Shown here in pieces: positions 24,682-32,606 of a stretch of 64,000 nucleotides of DNA. Each line of letters begins with the position of its first letter. The stretch's first letter is position 1. A program made the position numbers and the translations under genes. The DNA is taken from NCBI RefSeq assembly GCF_026107415.2, contig NZ_JAPCHX010000005.1, positions 186,001 to 250,000 on the forward strand, read 5' to 3'. The DNA is from Microbacterium sp. MPKO10 (GTDB lineage: Bacteria > Actinomycetota > Actinomycetes > Actinomycetales > Microbacteriaceae). The notes beneath the pieces were generated by a model. The model was given only the letters and a program-made list of their open reading frames with translations, ran no database searches and was not told the DNA's origin.

Positions 24682-25044
24682 TCAGACTAAATACTGGCCG
24701 GGTGGAAGACTATTGTCCGGCGCGGGATTCGAGAGGGCCTGACGCTCTTGCGTATCGAGCTGGGAGCCCAGGTTCCCGTCGTAGTCGTAATACGCCTCGA
24801 TGATGCCGTGCAGATGCTCTCTCAACTTGCCGAGGGCATCAGAGAGCTCTTGCCGATTGTCATTCCAATCCTTCTCGAAGTCCCGCACTTTGTCTGCCAG
24901 GGCTCTTCGGTTATACGGCGTCCCCACCTCGTCAGCGACATCTTTGTTCCTGTCCGCTACCTCAGCAAAGTCGGTAATCGCAATTCTCAAGCCGTTATCA
25001 ACGACCTCGAGATCCTGCATGTTAAGCCATATCTTGCCAACCAT
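24682..25044 (-). CDS. WXG100-like helical protein with a YxxxD type VII signal
   Basis: The ATG at 25044 is preferred (GGAGGGG about ten bases upstream; seven bases after the previous stop), giving 120 residues. It is helical, with a W at residue 60 in DFEKDWNDN and, after a second helix, YYDYD (85-89), which fits the YxxxD/E export motif found at the end of the second helix in type VII substrates. A 30-residue Pro/Asn/Gln-rich tail follows. It is directly downstream of paralog A and could be its heterodimer partner. Family naming is by pattern only. Confidence 0.72.
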   Translation of the reverse strand: MVGKIWLNMQDLEVVDNGLRIAITDFAEVADRNKDVADEVGTPYNRRALADKVRDFEKDWNDNRQELSDALGKLREHLHGIIEAYYDYDGNLGSQLDTQERQALSNPAPDNSLPPGQYLV

Positions 25045-25051
25045 TAATGCG

Positions 25052-25339
25052 TCACCCCTCCGCAAGCTTGTGGTCGAACTCGCCAGATTTCTCAGCAATT
25101 GTGCGAAGCCCCGTCGCCATGTCAGCGAGACCGCCTAGCGCCTGAACGAGGCCAGACGACAGGTTCCGGTATCCCTCTCCGAATCGTTCGGACGCGACTT
25201 CCGTCACGAACCCCACGCCGAGGAGCTCTTCGACCTCGCGCAGCAGATCATCGACCGTGGTCACCATCGACTCGCCCCCGTCTTCGAGCACCTTGGCGGT
25301 GGCGTCCATCTCGCCGAAGTCCATGTGAAATAGCCCCAT
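25052..25339 (-). CDS. WXG100-size protein, paralog A (type VII substrate-like)
   Basis: A 95-residue two-helix protein, paralogous to the 92-residue protein at 20952-21230. They share the 16 residues GFVTEVASERFGEGYR around and after the hairpin turn, while the outer helices diverge, suggesting that this stretch contacts the ATPase or a common partner. The turn lacks the W-X-G tryptophan. It follows the EccC-like gene after 101 bp, and the inverted repeat at 25413-25428 lies upstream. The next gene starts seven bases after its stop. Confidence 0.75.
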   Translation of the reverse strand: MGLFHMDFGEMDATAKVLEDGGESMVTTVDDLLREVEELLGVGFVTEVASERFGEGYRNLSSGLVQALGGLADMATGLRTIAEKSGEFDHKLAEG

Positions 25340-25412
25340 GACGTGAGCGCTCCCCTCTCAGTTCTCGCACGCGGTTCTGTCTATACGGTAGCCAAGTTGA
25401 AGCTCTGTAGCG

Positions 25413-25428
25413 ATGGGGACTACTCCCC
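25413..25428. promoter_or_regulatory. Inverted repeat upstream of WXG100 paralog A
   Basis: Minus-strand reading GGGGAGTAGTCCCCAT, with GGGGA/TCCCC arms, 74 bases before the start codon. It matches the element at 21299-21314 in 13 of 16 positions and implies separate regulation of both WXG genes inside the cluster. A TATAGA box-like stretch lies between it and the start. Confidence 0.55.
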
Positions 25429-25440
25429 GAACGTTATTGA

Positions 25441-28400
25441 TCACGGCACGACAAGCGGGACCTGCACCCGCAGGACCTGACCGTTCTGAACCATGAACCC
25501 GCGACCTTCCGGCGACTCATGACGCGCTACGCGCGGGAACGGCGCCTTAAAAATCGTGTCGCCGTCGTGTGTGTCCGGTTTCAGAATAATTCCGGCACGA
25601 CCTGCCTTCATCTCCCCGATGAGACCAATTCCCGACGACAAGTTAGCGACGTCCGCCTCGGTGATCAGCACATGATCGCTGCGGTTGACCTTCTTCGCGA
25701 GCTCCGCGAGCGGTTTATCAGCTGCCGATCCGCTGAACTGCGTAAGATTCTCGACAACGATGACCAATGTGTCCGTGATCTCTTCGTCACTGACGATCTC
25801 CGTGAGCTCTTTCACAAGCTCGACGACATCGTCCGAGCGCACAGCGCTCCGCGTCCACTCCATGTCATCGGCGAGCTTTGCGCGCCGACCGGCGATGTGG
25901 AAAAGCTTTGCGCTCGGATCCCACGCCTTGATCGTTCGCGATAGCGCTCGAAGCGTGTTCGTTTTGCCGCTTCGTGGGGGCCCACCGATGAGGAATGTTC
26001 CGATCGGCTCGAATCCACACGGAGCCAGCGTCTCCTCCGAAACTCCCGCGACCGGGAGATCATTGACAGCTTCCGGCATGTCGCCAATCGGCGCTTCCTT
26101 CGGCAGCGCGCCGACCTCAGGAGCCTTGCTGACTCCTCGAGCCTCCAGATCCGTGGCCAGCGATTCGGTCGCCCGAGTCTGCTCAGACACGTTCGCTGTC
26201 CCGCCGATCACGGCCAGTTGCGTCTCGTAGCCGTCGATGACGGCACGTCCCGGAGGCGAGCTTTCGTCGAGCACGTCTTTCGGCGCGCCCAGGAGCTGAT
26301 ACGAGGCCGGGTCGGGCAGCCGCAGAACGGTGCGGCGCTGAATCGCCGCCGTCACGGCACTCGGGACGCTCCCGCTCCGATCGGCCGTCAGCACGACGTG
26401 CATCCCCAGCGGGCGGCCTTCGCCGAGAAGCCGGATGAATGCGTTATAGAGCGGCGCACGTGCGAGCGTGGTCTCGTACTCCGACCGGAAACCACCGAAG
26501 CCGTCGAGCAGCACGAGGATTCGGGGCTCACCGGGGACGCCCGCGAGTTCTCGGTATTCGGAGATGCTGCCGGCGTTAACGTTCGAGAACTCCTCTGACC
26601 GGCGATTGAGTTCACCGCGCAGCATCTTCAGGAGGCGGGAGATGCGCTCGTAATCGTCTCCCGGCACAACGGATCCGACATGCGGCAGCGCCTCGATCGA
26701 GCGCAGCGCCCCGGTGCCGAAATCCATACCGTACACATGGACGGGTCCGCCTTGATCGCCGAGTACCGAGCTGATGGCGAACGTACGCAGCAGGGCTGTC
26801 TTGCCCGTTCCCCCCGTGCCATAGATCGCCATATGCCCATCGCGGTCGGGGTAGAAGTAGCTCGGCTCCTGTGCCTGCTTCTCCGGTCGATCACTGACCC
26901 CTAAGACGAGCGCCTCATCGGAACGATGAGAGAGCTCCAGCAGATCATAGGTTGCCGGCAGATCGTCGAGCCACGGTCGGCGCGGGGCCGGTATGTTCTG
27001 GTCCTTTGCCGCTGATACAAACGTCGCGACCATTCGTGCCTGATCGTTGGGGCCCAAATCCTCCTCTTCTTCATGCGCGTCGTTCTCGACGTCCGATTCC
27101 CACGGGGTGAGCGTTCCGAAGTGGAATTCGGCGACATCCACGACACTTTGTTCCGGCTCGTCTGACGTCCATCCGCCGGCATAGCCCGATTGGAAGGGGA
27201 TCAGCCGGCCCGGTCCAGTCTTGGCGATCCCACGCCCCGGAATGGTCGGGTCGAACGTTCCCGCGATGGGGTCGCCGACGACGTCTTTCGAGTCGCTCTC
27301 ATCGGCCATGCGCAGGGCAACACGCAGGTTCGTGTTGGCGCGAAGGTTGTCTTTGATGACGCCAGCGGGTCGCTGGGTCGCCATGATCAGATGGATGCCG
27401 AGGGAACGGCCCCGCTGCGCAATGTCGACGACTCCGTCGACGAACTCGGGAACTTCTCCGGCCAGTGCGGCGAACTCATCGATCACCAGCACGAGGGCGG
27501 GTGGGCACTCGGGGTCACCCCGCTTCTCGAGTTCCAGGAGGTCCTTAGCCTTCTTCCGATTCAGCACATGCTCGCGATAGTGCAATTCAGCACGCAGGCT
27601 CGTCAACGCTCGACGCACAAGGTGCGGGCTGAGGTCGGTGACCAGTCCCACGCAGTGGGGCAGGTTGACGCATTCTGCGAACGCGGAACCGCCCTTGTAA
27701 TCGACGAAGAGAAACGTCACGCGGTCGGGGCTGTATTCCGCAGCCATCCCCAGCACCCAGGCCTGCAGGAACTCTGACTTACCCGATCCAGTCGTTCCGC
27801 CCACCAGGGCGTGCGGACCCTGAACGCGAAGATCAAGGTGCATGGCGTCCGGAGACCCCTGCCCGATGAGGGCACGCAACGTGCCCGCTCGCTTCCGCCG
27901 AACGGGGGCAGAGCCACTGCGATCGATGATCGACGCGTTCTGACTCCAGCGCTCGATGGCCGCCTGCGGGTCGTCGGCCAAGTCGGTTCCTGTCAGGCTC
28001 AGCAGTGACACGCTGCGCGGCAGATCGCTCGAATCGGCGATCACCGCACCCGCATCGACAACAGGAGCCAGTCTCCGTGCCAGCACCGTCGCATAGTGCT
28101 GAGAGACGCCCTCGACATCCACGTCGTCGACTGTGCGCCCCTGCCGAACGAAGCTGACCTGCGCGTGGTGAAGACCGCTCGCCACGTCCACGACCGTGCG
28201 ACAGGCCGCGGGGAGAGCCTCAATGGTCGGGGCCATCCAGATCGCGTAGATTCTCGCTTCCGCAGCCCTCTCGATCAGCTGCACGAGACGCGCGCGGTCG
28301 ACGTCGACATCGTTATCGATGAACATGATGAGAACCGGAGTCTCGGGCTCGAAATCCGACGCCAGCTTGTCGTCGCCGACCATCGTGCCGCGATGCGCGG

Positions 28401-29931
28401 CCGATTCTTCATCCGCGTGAGCACCACGGGCGACATCGCTGCTTCGCATGTCGCCAATCCTCTCCGCAACGAGCCCCTCGAGCGCGTTGAGCAGCGCCGT
28501 TCCCGTTGCCGGGTTGTCCGCAAGAGGAAAGTCCCCCAGCGGATTGTGCGGAGACGTCGTATGCGGCATCCATTTGAGCCATTCGAACTCACTCGCAATC
28601 CCCGTGCTCGTCAGCGCGGCGAACGTCACTTCAGAGGGAGAATGCAGGCCCGCGAGCTGCACACCGAGTGCCCGCACGGTGTCGCAGACGGCGTTTGTCG
28701 CTCCGCAGATGCCCAGGGCACCAGCGACGTGGGGATTCTCAACGACCGGCACATGCGCAATCTGCTCAAATCGTGATTGAAGAGTCTTCAGACGAACCCG
28801 GTAGTCCTCGATGCCGCCCTCTTTCTCGAGGTCCCCAACGGTCAATCGTCTCGGCATGGGCCCGATTCCGAGCCGCAGGTCAAGAAAGTTCCAGTGCTCC
28901 GGCCGACGCGTCCACAGCATCGGGCCAAGCTGCTGCGCCTCGTCGAAGATCTCGGCGACCGATGGGCTCTCTCGCAGTCGGGTCAGGCGTTCCTGAGGCT
29001 CTTCGTCCACCAGCCGATCTTCCATGGCTTCGAGCTGAAGTTCGAAGTCGAAGATCTCTTTCTGCTGCTTCTTCGATGTGCGGGAACTCTGCATCAAGAA
29101 GTTCCCCATCATCATCATGGGTGCCATGGCGATGAACCCGAGAGTCATGGGATTTTTTGTCATCGCAAACATGAATCCGCCCATGAGCACGGGTGCGATC
29201 ATCATGATCCAGGGGAATGGGCGGGGTTCCTTTTCCTTCGGCACCTCAGGCGCCGGCATCTCCTCGCCGAGATAACGCACTTCCACTCTCGGCGAGCGGT
29301 TGAAGGCAAGAAGCCCGCCGCGCTCGATGATCGCACGCTCACCAGCATCCGTGTCGTTGAGCGGGGTTACGGAGATCACGGTGTCTCCGAGCGTCGCTTG
29401 ACGGCCCTCGGTCATGCGCAGACGTGGAACGAGCCCGCCATCGACAAGGATGCCGTTTGCGGAGTTGAGATCGACGATCTCGGTTCCGGCCGCCGTGATC
29501 TCAATGCGCGCGTGCTTCTTTGACACCATCGGATCGTTGATTGTGACCGTGGCGTCTGGATCTCGCCCGATCGTCCCGCTGCCTTCAGCAAGGAGAGTCT
29601 CGCGACCAGCATCCGGCCCGCTCAGAATCGTGAGAACGGCCGCCGCAGTTTCGTCCGTGCGCGTTGCGGAATCGACGATGGCGACGTCGAATCCCGAGCC
29701 CAGCGCGGCCTCGCCGATCGGGCTGCCGGGATCAAGAGTCACGCGCTGACTGCCGTCGGGCGACGACGCAGCCAACGTCACGTCTTCGCCCGCCCAGGGG
29801 GCCAACGCGAGGTTGGGGTCATCGTGGAGGAACGTGCGCGCGACGTCACCGACGGTCGCCGTTGAATCTGCTGTGACGACAACGTCTGACGTTGAGCCGT
29901 TCTCGCGGCGAAGGACGAGCTTCAGCTTCAT
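25441..29931 (-). CDS. eccC: FHA-containing EccC/EssC-type type VII secretion ATPase
   Basis: A 1496-residue FtsK/SpoIIIE-type motor that would sit in the membrane and recognise WXG substrates. Residues 1-95 form a small beta-rich domain; 100-190 an FHA domain (IGRD at 121-124, SKKH at 137-140, NSANG at 156-160). Two hydrophobic segments lie at about 240-280. ATPase 1 has GGTTGSGKSE (711-720) and VLVIDEF (814-820); ATPase 2 has GTGGTGKT (1038-1045); ATPase 3 has GGPPRSGKT (1316-1324). The fused N-terminal FHA resembles EssC of Firmicutes systems more than mycobacterial EccC. It overlaps the RDD-FHA stop by ATGA. Its presence defines the cluster as type VII secretion. Confidence 0.93.
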   Translation of the reverse strand: MKLKLVLRRENGSTSDVVVTADSTATVGDVARTFLHDDPNLALAPWAGEDVTLAASSPDGSQRVTLDPGSPIGEAALGSGFDVAIVDSATRTDETAAAVLTILSGPDAGRETLLAEGSGTIGRDPDATVTINDPMVSKKHARIEITAAGTEIVDLNSANGILVDGGLVPRLRMTEGRQATLGDTVISVTPLNDTDAGERAIIERGGLLAFNRSPRVEVRYLGEEMPAPEVPKEKEPRPFPWIMMIAPVLMGGFMFAMTKNPMTLGFIAMAPMMMMGNFLMQSSRTSKKQQKEIFDFELQLEAMEDRLVDEEPQERLTRLRESPSVAEIFDEAQQLGPMLWTRRPEHWNFLDLRLGIGPMPRRLTVGDLEKEGGIEDYRVRLKTLQSRFEQIAHVPVVENPHVAGALGICGATNAVCDTVRALGVQLAGLHSPSEVTFAALTSTGIASEFEWLKWMPHTTSPHNPLGDFPLADNPATGTALLNALEGLVAERIGDMRSSDVARGAHADEESAAHRGTMVGDDKLASDFEPETPVLIMFIDNDVDVDRARLVQLIERAAEARIYAIWMAPTIEALPAACRTVVDVASGLHHAQVSFVRQGRTVDDVDVEGVSQHYATVLARRLAPVVDAGAVIADSSDLPRSVSLLSLTGTDLADDPQAAIERWSQNASIIDRSGSAPVRRKRAGTLRALIGQGSPDAMHLDLRVQGPHALVGGTTGSGKSEFLQAWVLGMAAEYSPDRVTFLFVDYKGGSAFAECVNLPHCVGLVTDLSPHLVRRALTSLRAELHYREHVLNRKKAKDLLELEKRGDPECPPALVLVIDEFAALAGEVPEFVDGVVDIAQRGRSLGIHLIMATQRPAGVIKDNLRANTNLRVALRMADESDSKDVVGDPIAGTFDPTIPGRGIAKTGPGRLIPFQSGYAGGWTSDEPEQSVVDVAEFHFGTLTPWESDVENDAHEEEEDLGPNDQARMVATFVSAAKDQNIPAPRRPWLDDLPATYDLLELSHRSDEALVLGVSDRPEKQAQEPSYFYPDRDGHMAIYGTGGTGKTALLRTFAISSVLGDQGGPVHVYGMDFGTGALRSIEALPHVGSVVPGDDYERISRLLKMLRGELNRRSEEFSNVNAGSISEYRELAGVPGEPRILVLLDGFGGFRSEYETTLARAPLYNAFIRLLGEGRPLGMHVVLTADRSGSVPSAVTAAIQRRTVLRLPDPASYQLLGAPKDVLDESSPPGRAVIDGYETQLAVIGGTANVSEQTRATESLATDLEARGVSKAPEVGALPKEAPIGDMPEAVNDLPVAGVSEETLAPCGFEPIGTFLIGGPPRSGKTNTLRALSRTIKAWDPSAKLFHIAGRRAKLADDMEWTRSAVRSDDVVELVKELTEIVSDEEITDTLVIVVENLTQFSGSAADKPLAELAKKVNRSDHVLITEADVANLSSGIGLIGEMKAGRAGIILKPDTHDGDTIFKAPFPRVARHESPEGRGFMVQNGQVLRVQVPLVVP

Positions 29932-31283
29932 GACCGCACTCCCTTCACGAGAACTCGGAATTCACAGTCGCCGCACTTGACCACGCTGCCGCTCAACCAC
30001 GTCGGCACGAACGGTGCGACGGGGTGCTCGCTGCCATCCGGATGCACGACGACTGTTCCGTTCGACGAGCCGCGGTCCTCCACCCAGACGCCACCGTCTG
30101 CGGCGCCGAAGAGGGCGTGTGTCTTCGACATCGAATGCGACGGGTCATTCACAGCGACAAGGTTCACGCGTTCGCCCTCCTGCGCCTCGGGATTGCGCCC
30201 GACAATCGCCGGTGCCTCGGTGATGCCGATCGAGACGCCCGCCCCTTCAACGACATATTCGAGTGCCTCAGTCTGGGGCACCGGTCCATCAGACGCTTCT
30301 TCGTGTGCGGGTGCGGGCGTGGGTTCCGGAATCGGAGCAGGAGCAGGCGCTGAGGCGGAGACCGTCGCTTCTGAAATCGAGGATGCTGGCGGAGCGGACT
30401 CCGCCACGGCGGGCGCTGGAACGCTGGGCACCGGAGGCTCGGGCGCCGGACGAGCGCCGGGAGCCCACTCTTCGCGGCTGTCACCGGGCGGGAGGATCGG
30501 GTTCTCGCCGACGACGCTTAGGCGTGAGCGCTCGCCCGGAGCAAAGTGGCTGTCGGCAGCTGCGGAGTCCAGGGCCGGCAGATCGGTCTCCACGACGCGC
30601 TCGGGGCGGGCGATCCGACGTTCCGCTCGGCGCAGGGCCTTGAGATCCATGGGGTTAAGCCCGAGACGGATATCGATGACTCGGCTCTTCGACACTCTGT
30701 CGAGCCAGCCGATGCCTCGGTCGCTCCACAGCGATGAGCTGAGAAACACCGCCGGTCCGAGCAGCGGAAGCACGACGTTGGCCGCCTGCAGAATGAGTGT
30801 GCGCAGCACGATGCGCCAGAACCCGGGCTTGCGCATCTTCACGACGCTCACTGACCGGATGCCAGCGAGCGCCCTGCCGATCGTGACCCCTTTCAGCCCG
30901 TGGAGTCCAACCTCGACGAGGATGAAGATCCAGCCGAGAAGCATGCCGCCGAGCATGACGATGCTCAGGAGCAGGAAGTTCGGCTGCTTCGTGAGCACCT
31001 CGATGCCGGGCCGCGCCCAGTTCGCATCGGCGATCAAGAACCACGCGGCGGTGAACCCGGGCGACGCAACGATCAGATAGCAGACGATGTCCATGAGGTA
31101 AGCCATGGAGCGTCGACCGGCCGATGCTGCGACGACGCCGAGTTGGTCAGCACTGAGCAGAGCCTCGGCATACTCCTCACGACGACGCGCGCGTTCCGCC
31201 GCTTTCTCTGCTACCGGATCCCTCAATGTCTGCACTCGCTGCTCGGCCTCGCGCCGAGCGCGCCGTCCATCCGCAACCGTCAC
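29928..31283 (-). CDS. RDD-family membrane protein with C-terminal FHA domain
   Basis: A 451-residue protein. A charged helical N terminus (1-50) is followed by an RDD-like membrane domain with about three to four helices (about 55-195; note GLKGVTIGRALAGIRSV). Next is a Pro/Ala/Glu-rich linker (about 240-340) and an FHA domain (about 355-445; VGRNPEAQ, SMSKTHALF, RGSSNGTVVV). FHA domains bind phosphothreonine, so a Ser/Thr kinase input is likely. The GTG start at 31283 has GGGGAGG five bases upstream. It is the first gene of the type VII operon and could anchor or regulate the motor. Confidence 0.88.
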   Translation of the reverse strand: MTVADGRRARREAEQRVQTLRDPVAEKAAERARRREEYAEALLSADQLGVVAASAGRRSMAYLMDIVCYLIVASPGFTAAWFLIADANWARPGIEVLTKQPNFLLLSIVMLGGMLLGWIFILVEVGLHGLKGVTIGRALAGIRSVSVVKMRKPGFWRIVLRTLILQAANVVLPLLGPAVFLSSSLWSDRGIGWLDRVSKSRVIDIRLGLNPMDLKALRRAERRIARPERVVETDLPALDSAAADSHFAPGERSRLSVVGENPILPPGDSREEWAPGARPAPEPPVPSVPAPAVAESAPPASSISEATVSASAPAPAPIPEPTPAPAHEEASDGPVPQTEALEYVVEGAGVSIGITEAPAIVGRNPEAQEGERVNLVAVNDPSHSMSKTHALFGAADGGVWVEDRGSSNGTVVVHPDGSEHPVAPFVPTWLSGSVVKCGDCEFRVLVKGVRS

Positions 31284-31383
31284 TCATTCCTCCCCGGCAC
31301 CGCACACGGACCCATCATGCGTCGCCCGCAGACAGCATAACGGCGACGCTCGTGCTCAGCACGGTGGAGGACTGCCCATGCGC

Positions 31384-32289
31384 TCACAGCGCGAAGATCA
31401 CGCCGGTTGCCCGCTCGGCCTCGGCCCAGACGGCAAACGCGACGCTGCGATCCGTCGTGATCGGGACGGGCACAGCCCGCACGGGAGCGCCCTTCAGCAA
31501 CCCTTTCGGGCCGTAAAACGCGGGCGACGGGGGCGGCGATGGGTCGTCTGCAGCGGCCACAACCGGCAACGCTCCACGGTGTTTTCCCTGAGCGACGGCG
31601 GCCTGCAGGTTATCGCGGAAGCGTTTGGCACGCCCCGGTTCGTTGACGTTCGGCACACGCGGCGTCCGCCCCGAGTTCGAGTAGCCCGGATGCGCCACGA
31701 GGGAGCGCACAAGAGCACCGGATGCTGCGAGCCGACGATCCAGCTCGAATCCGAACGACTGCAGCATCACCTTCGAGCGCGCATATGCGAGGAGCCCGTT
31801 GTAGAAGCGCTCGGACTGCGGGTCGTCGAGGCCGGGCCAGGGCCACAGCGTCGTGAGGCTGCCGAGCGTGATGACACGCGATCCGGGCGTGTGCAGAAGT
31901 GTGGGCAGCACGGCGGCGGTCAGCGCGACATGACCGAAGACGTTGGTGGCGGCCACGAGTTCGAGGCCATCGACGGTCTGCTGCCGCCGCGCCGGTGTGT
32001 GCACGATACCGGCGTTCTCGATGAGCACCTCGATGCGCTCCAGCTGGTTCAGCTGCTCGGCGGCGCGCTCGACCGAGGCCAGGTCAGCCGTGTCGAGCTC
32101 GACGAACGGCAGTTCGGCGTCGGGGGCCCGCGCGCGGATCGCTGCCGCCGCGGCATCCGCCCGCTGCTTGCTGCGGCAGGCCATGACGACGCGGTCGCCC
32201 GATCGTGCGAGGCTCAGCGTCGTCCAGAACCCCAGGCCGGCATTCGCACCCGTCACCACGACTGTGCGCCTGCCTCGGGTGGGGGTCAC
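31384..32289 (-). CDS. Short-chain dehydrogenase/reductase
   Basis: A 301-residue SDR with the Rossmann motif TGANAGLG near residue 13, NAG near residue 92, the catalytic serine strand VITLGSLT and the active-site YARSK. These predict NAD(P)-dependent oxidation or reduction; the substrate is unknown. It starts at a GTG four bases after the chorismate mutase stop, so it is likely co-transcribed. A pathway link to chorismate is not supported beyond position. The length is at the long end of classical SDRs and matches the retinol-dehydrogenase-like subgroup. Confidence 0.88.
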   Translation of the reverse strand: MTPTRGRRTVVVTGANAGLGFWTTLSLARSGDRVVMACRSKQRADAAAAAIRARAPDAELPFVELDTADLASVERAAEQLNQLERIEVLIENAGIVHTPARRQQTVDGLELVAATNVFGHVALTAAVLPTLLHTPGSRVITLGSLTTLWPWPGLDDPQSERFYNGLLAYARSKVMLQSFGFELDRRLAASGALVRSLVAHPGYSNSGRTPRVPNVNEPGRAKRFRDNLQAAVAQGKHRGALPVVAAADDPSPPPSPAFYGPKGLLKGAPVRAVPVPITTDRSVAFAVWAEAERATGVIFAL

Positions 32290-32293
32290 GACG

Positions 32294-32590
32294 CTATTCG
32301 CCTCGCGCGATCTTCACGTGATGGTGGATCACTTCGGACACCACGAAGGTGAACCACTTTTCGGCGAATTCGGGATCGAGATCGGAGTCGGCAGCGAGTT
32401 CCCGCAGCCGTGCAATCTGCCGCGACTCCCGCGCGGGATCCGCGGGGGCCATGTCGTACTTGGCCTTGAGTGCACCAACCTCTTGCGTGCATTTGAAGCG
32501 CTCGGCCAGCAGATGCACGAGCGCCGCATCGATGTTGTCAATGCTCTTGCGCAGTCGGTCGAGTTCGGCTGTGGCGTCGGTGTCTGACAT
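32294..32590 (-). CDS. AroQ-type chorismate mutase
   Basis: A 98-residue all-helical chorismate mutase, converting chorismate to prephenate for Phe/Tyr synthesis. Helix 1 has ELDRLRKSIDNIDAALVHLL with the active-site Arg, then ERFKCTQEVGALKAKY with the catalytic Lys in the usual spacing, then AR-ESRQIARL. This is the short, single-domain, cytoplasmic form typical of actinobacteria that may be activated by DAHP synthase. It follows the ABC permease gene after 16 bp and precedes the SDR gene by four. Confidence 0.92.
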   Translation of the reverse strand: MSDTDATAELDRLRKSIDNIDAALVHLLAERFKCTQEVGALKAKYDMAPADPARESRQIARLRELAADSDLDPEFAEKWFTFVVSEVIHHHVKIARGE

Positions 32591-32606
32591 GCCCCAAGCC
32601 TAGCCG

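Noticed and set aside
20952-31283. Reading the cluster as a prophage or integrative element
   Set aside because: No integrase, att-like repeats or tRNA flank it, and base composition and the recurrent CAGCATCC word match the surroundings.
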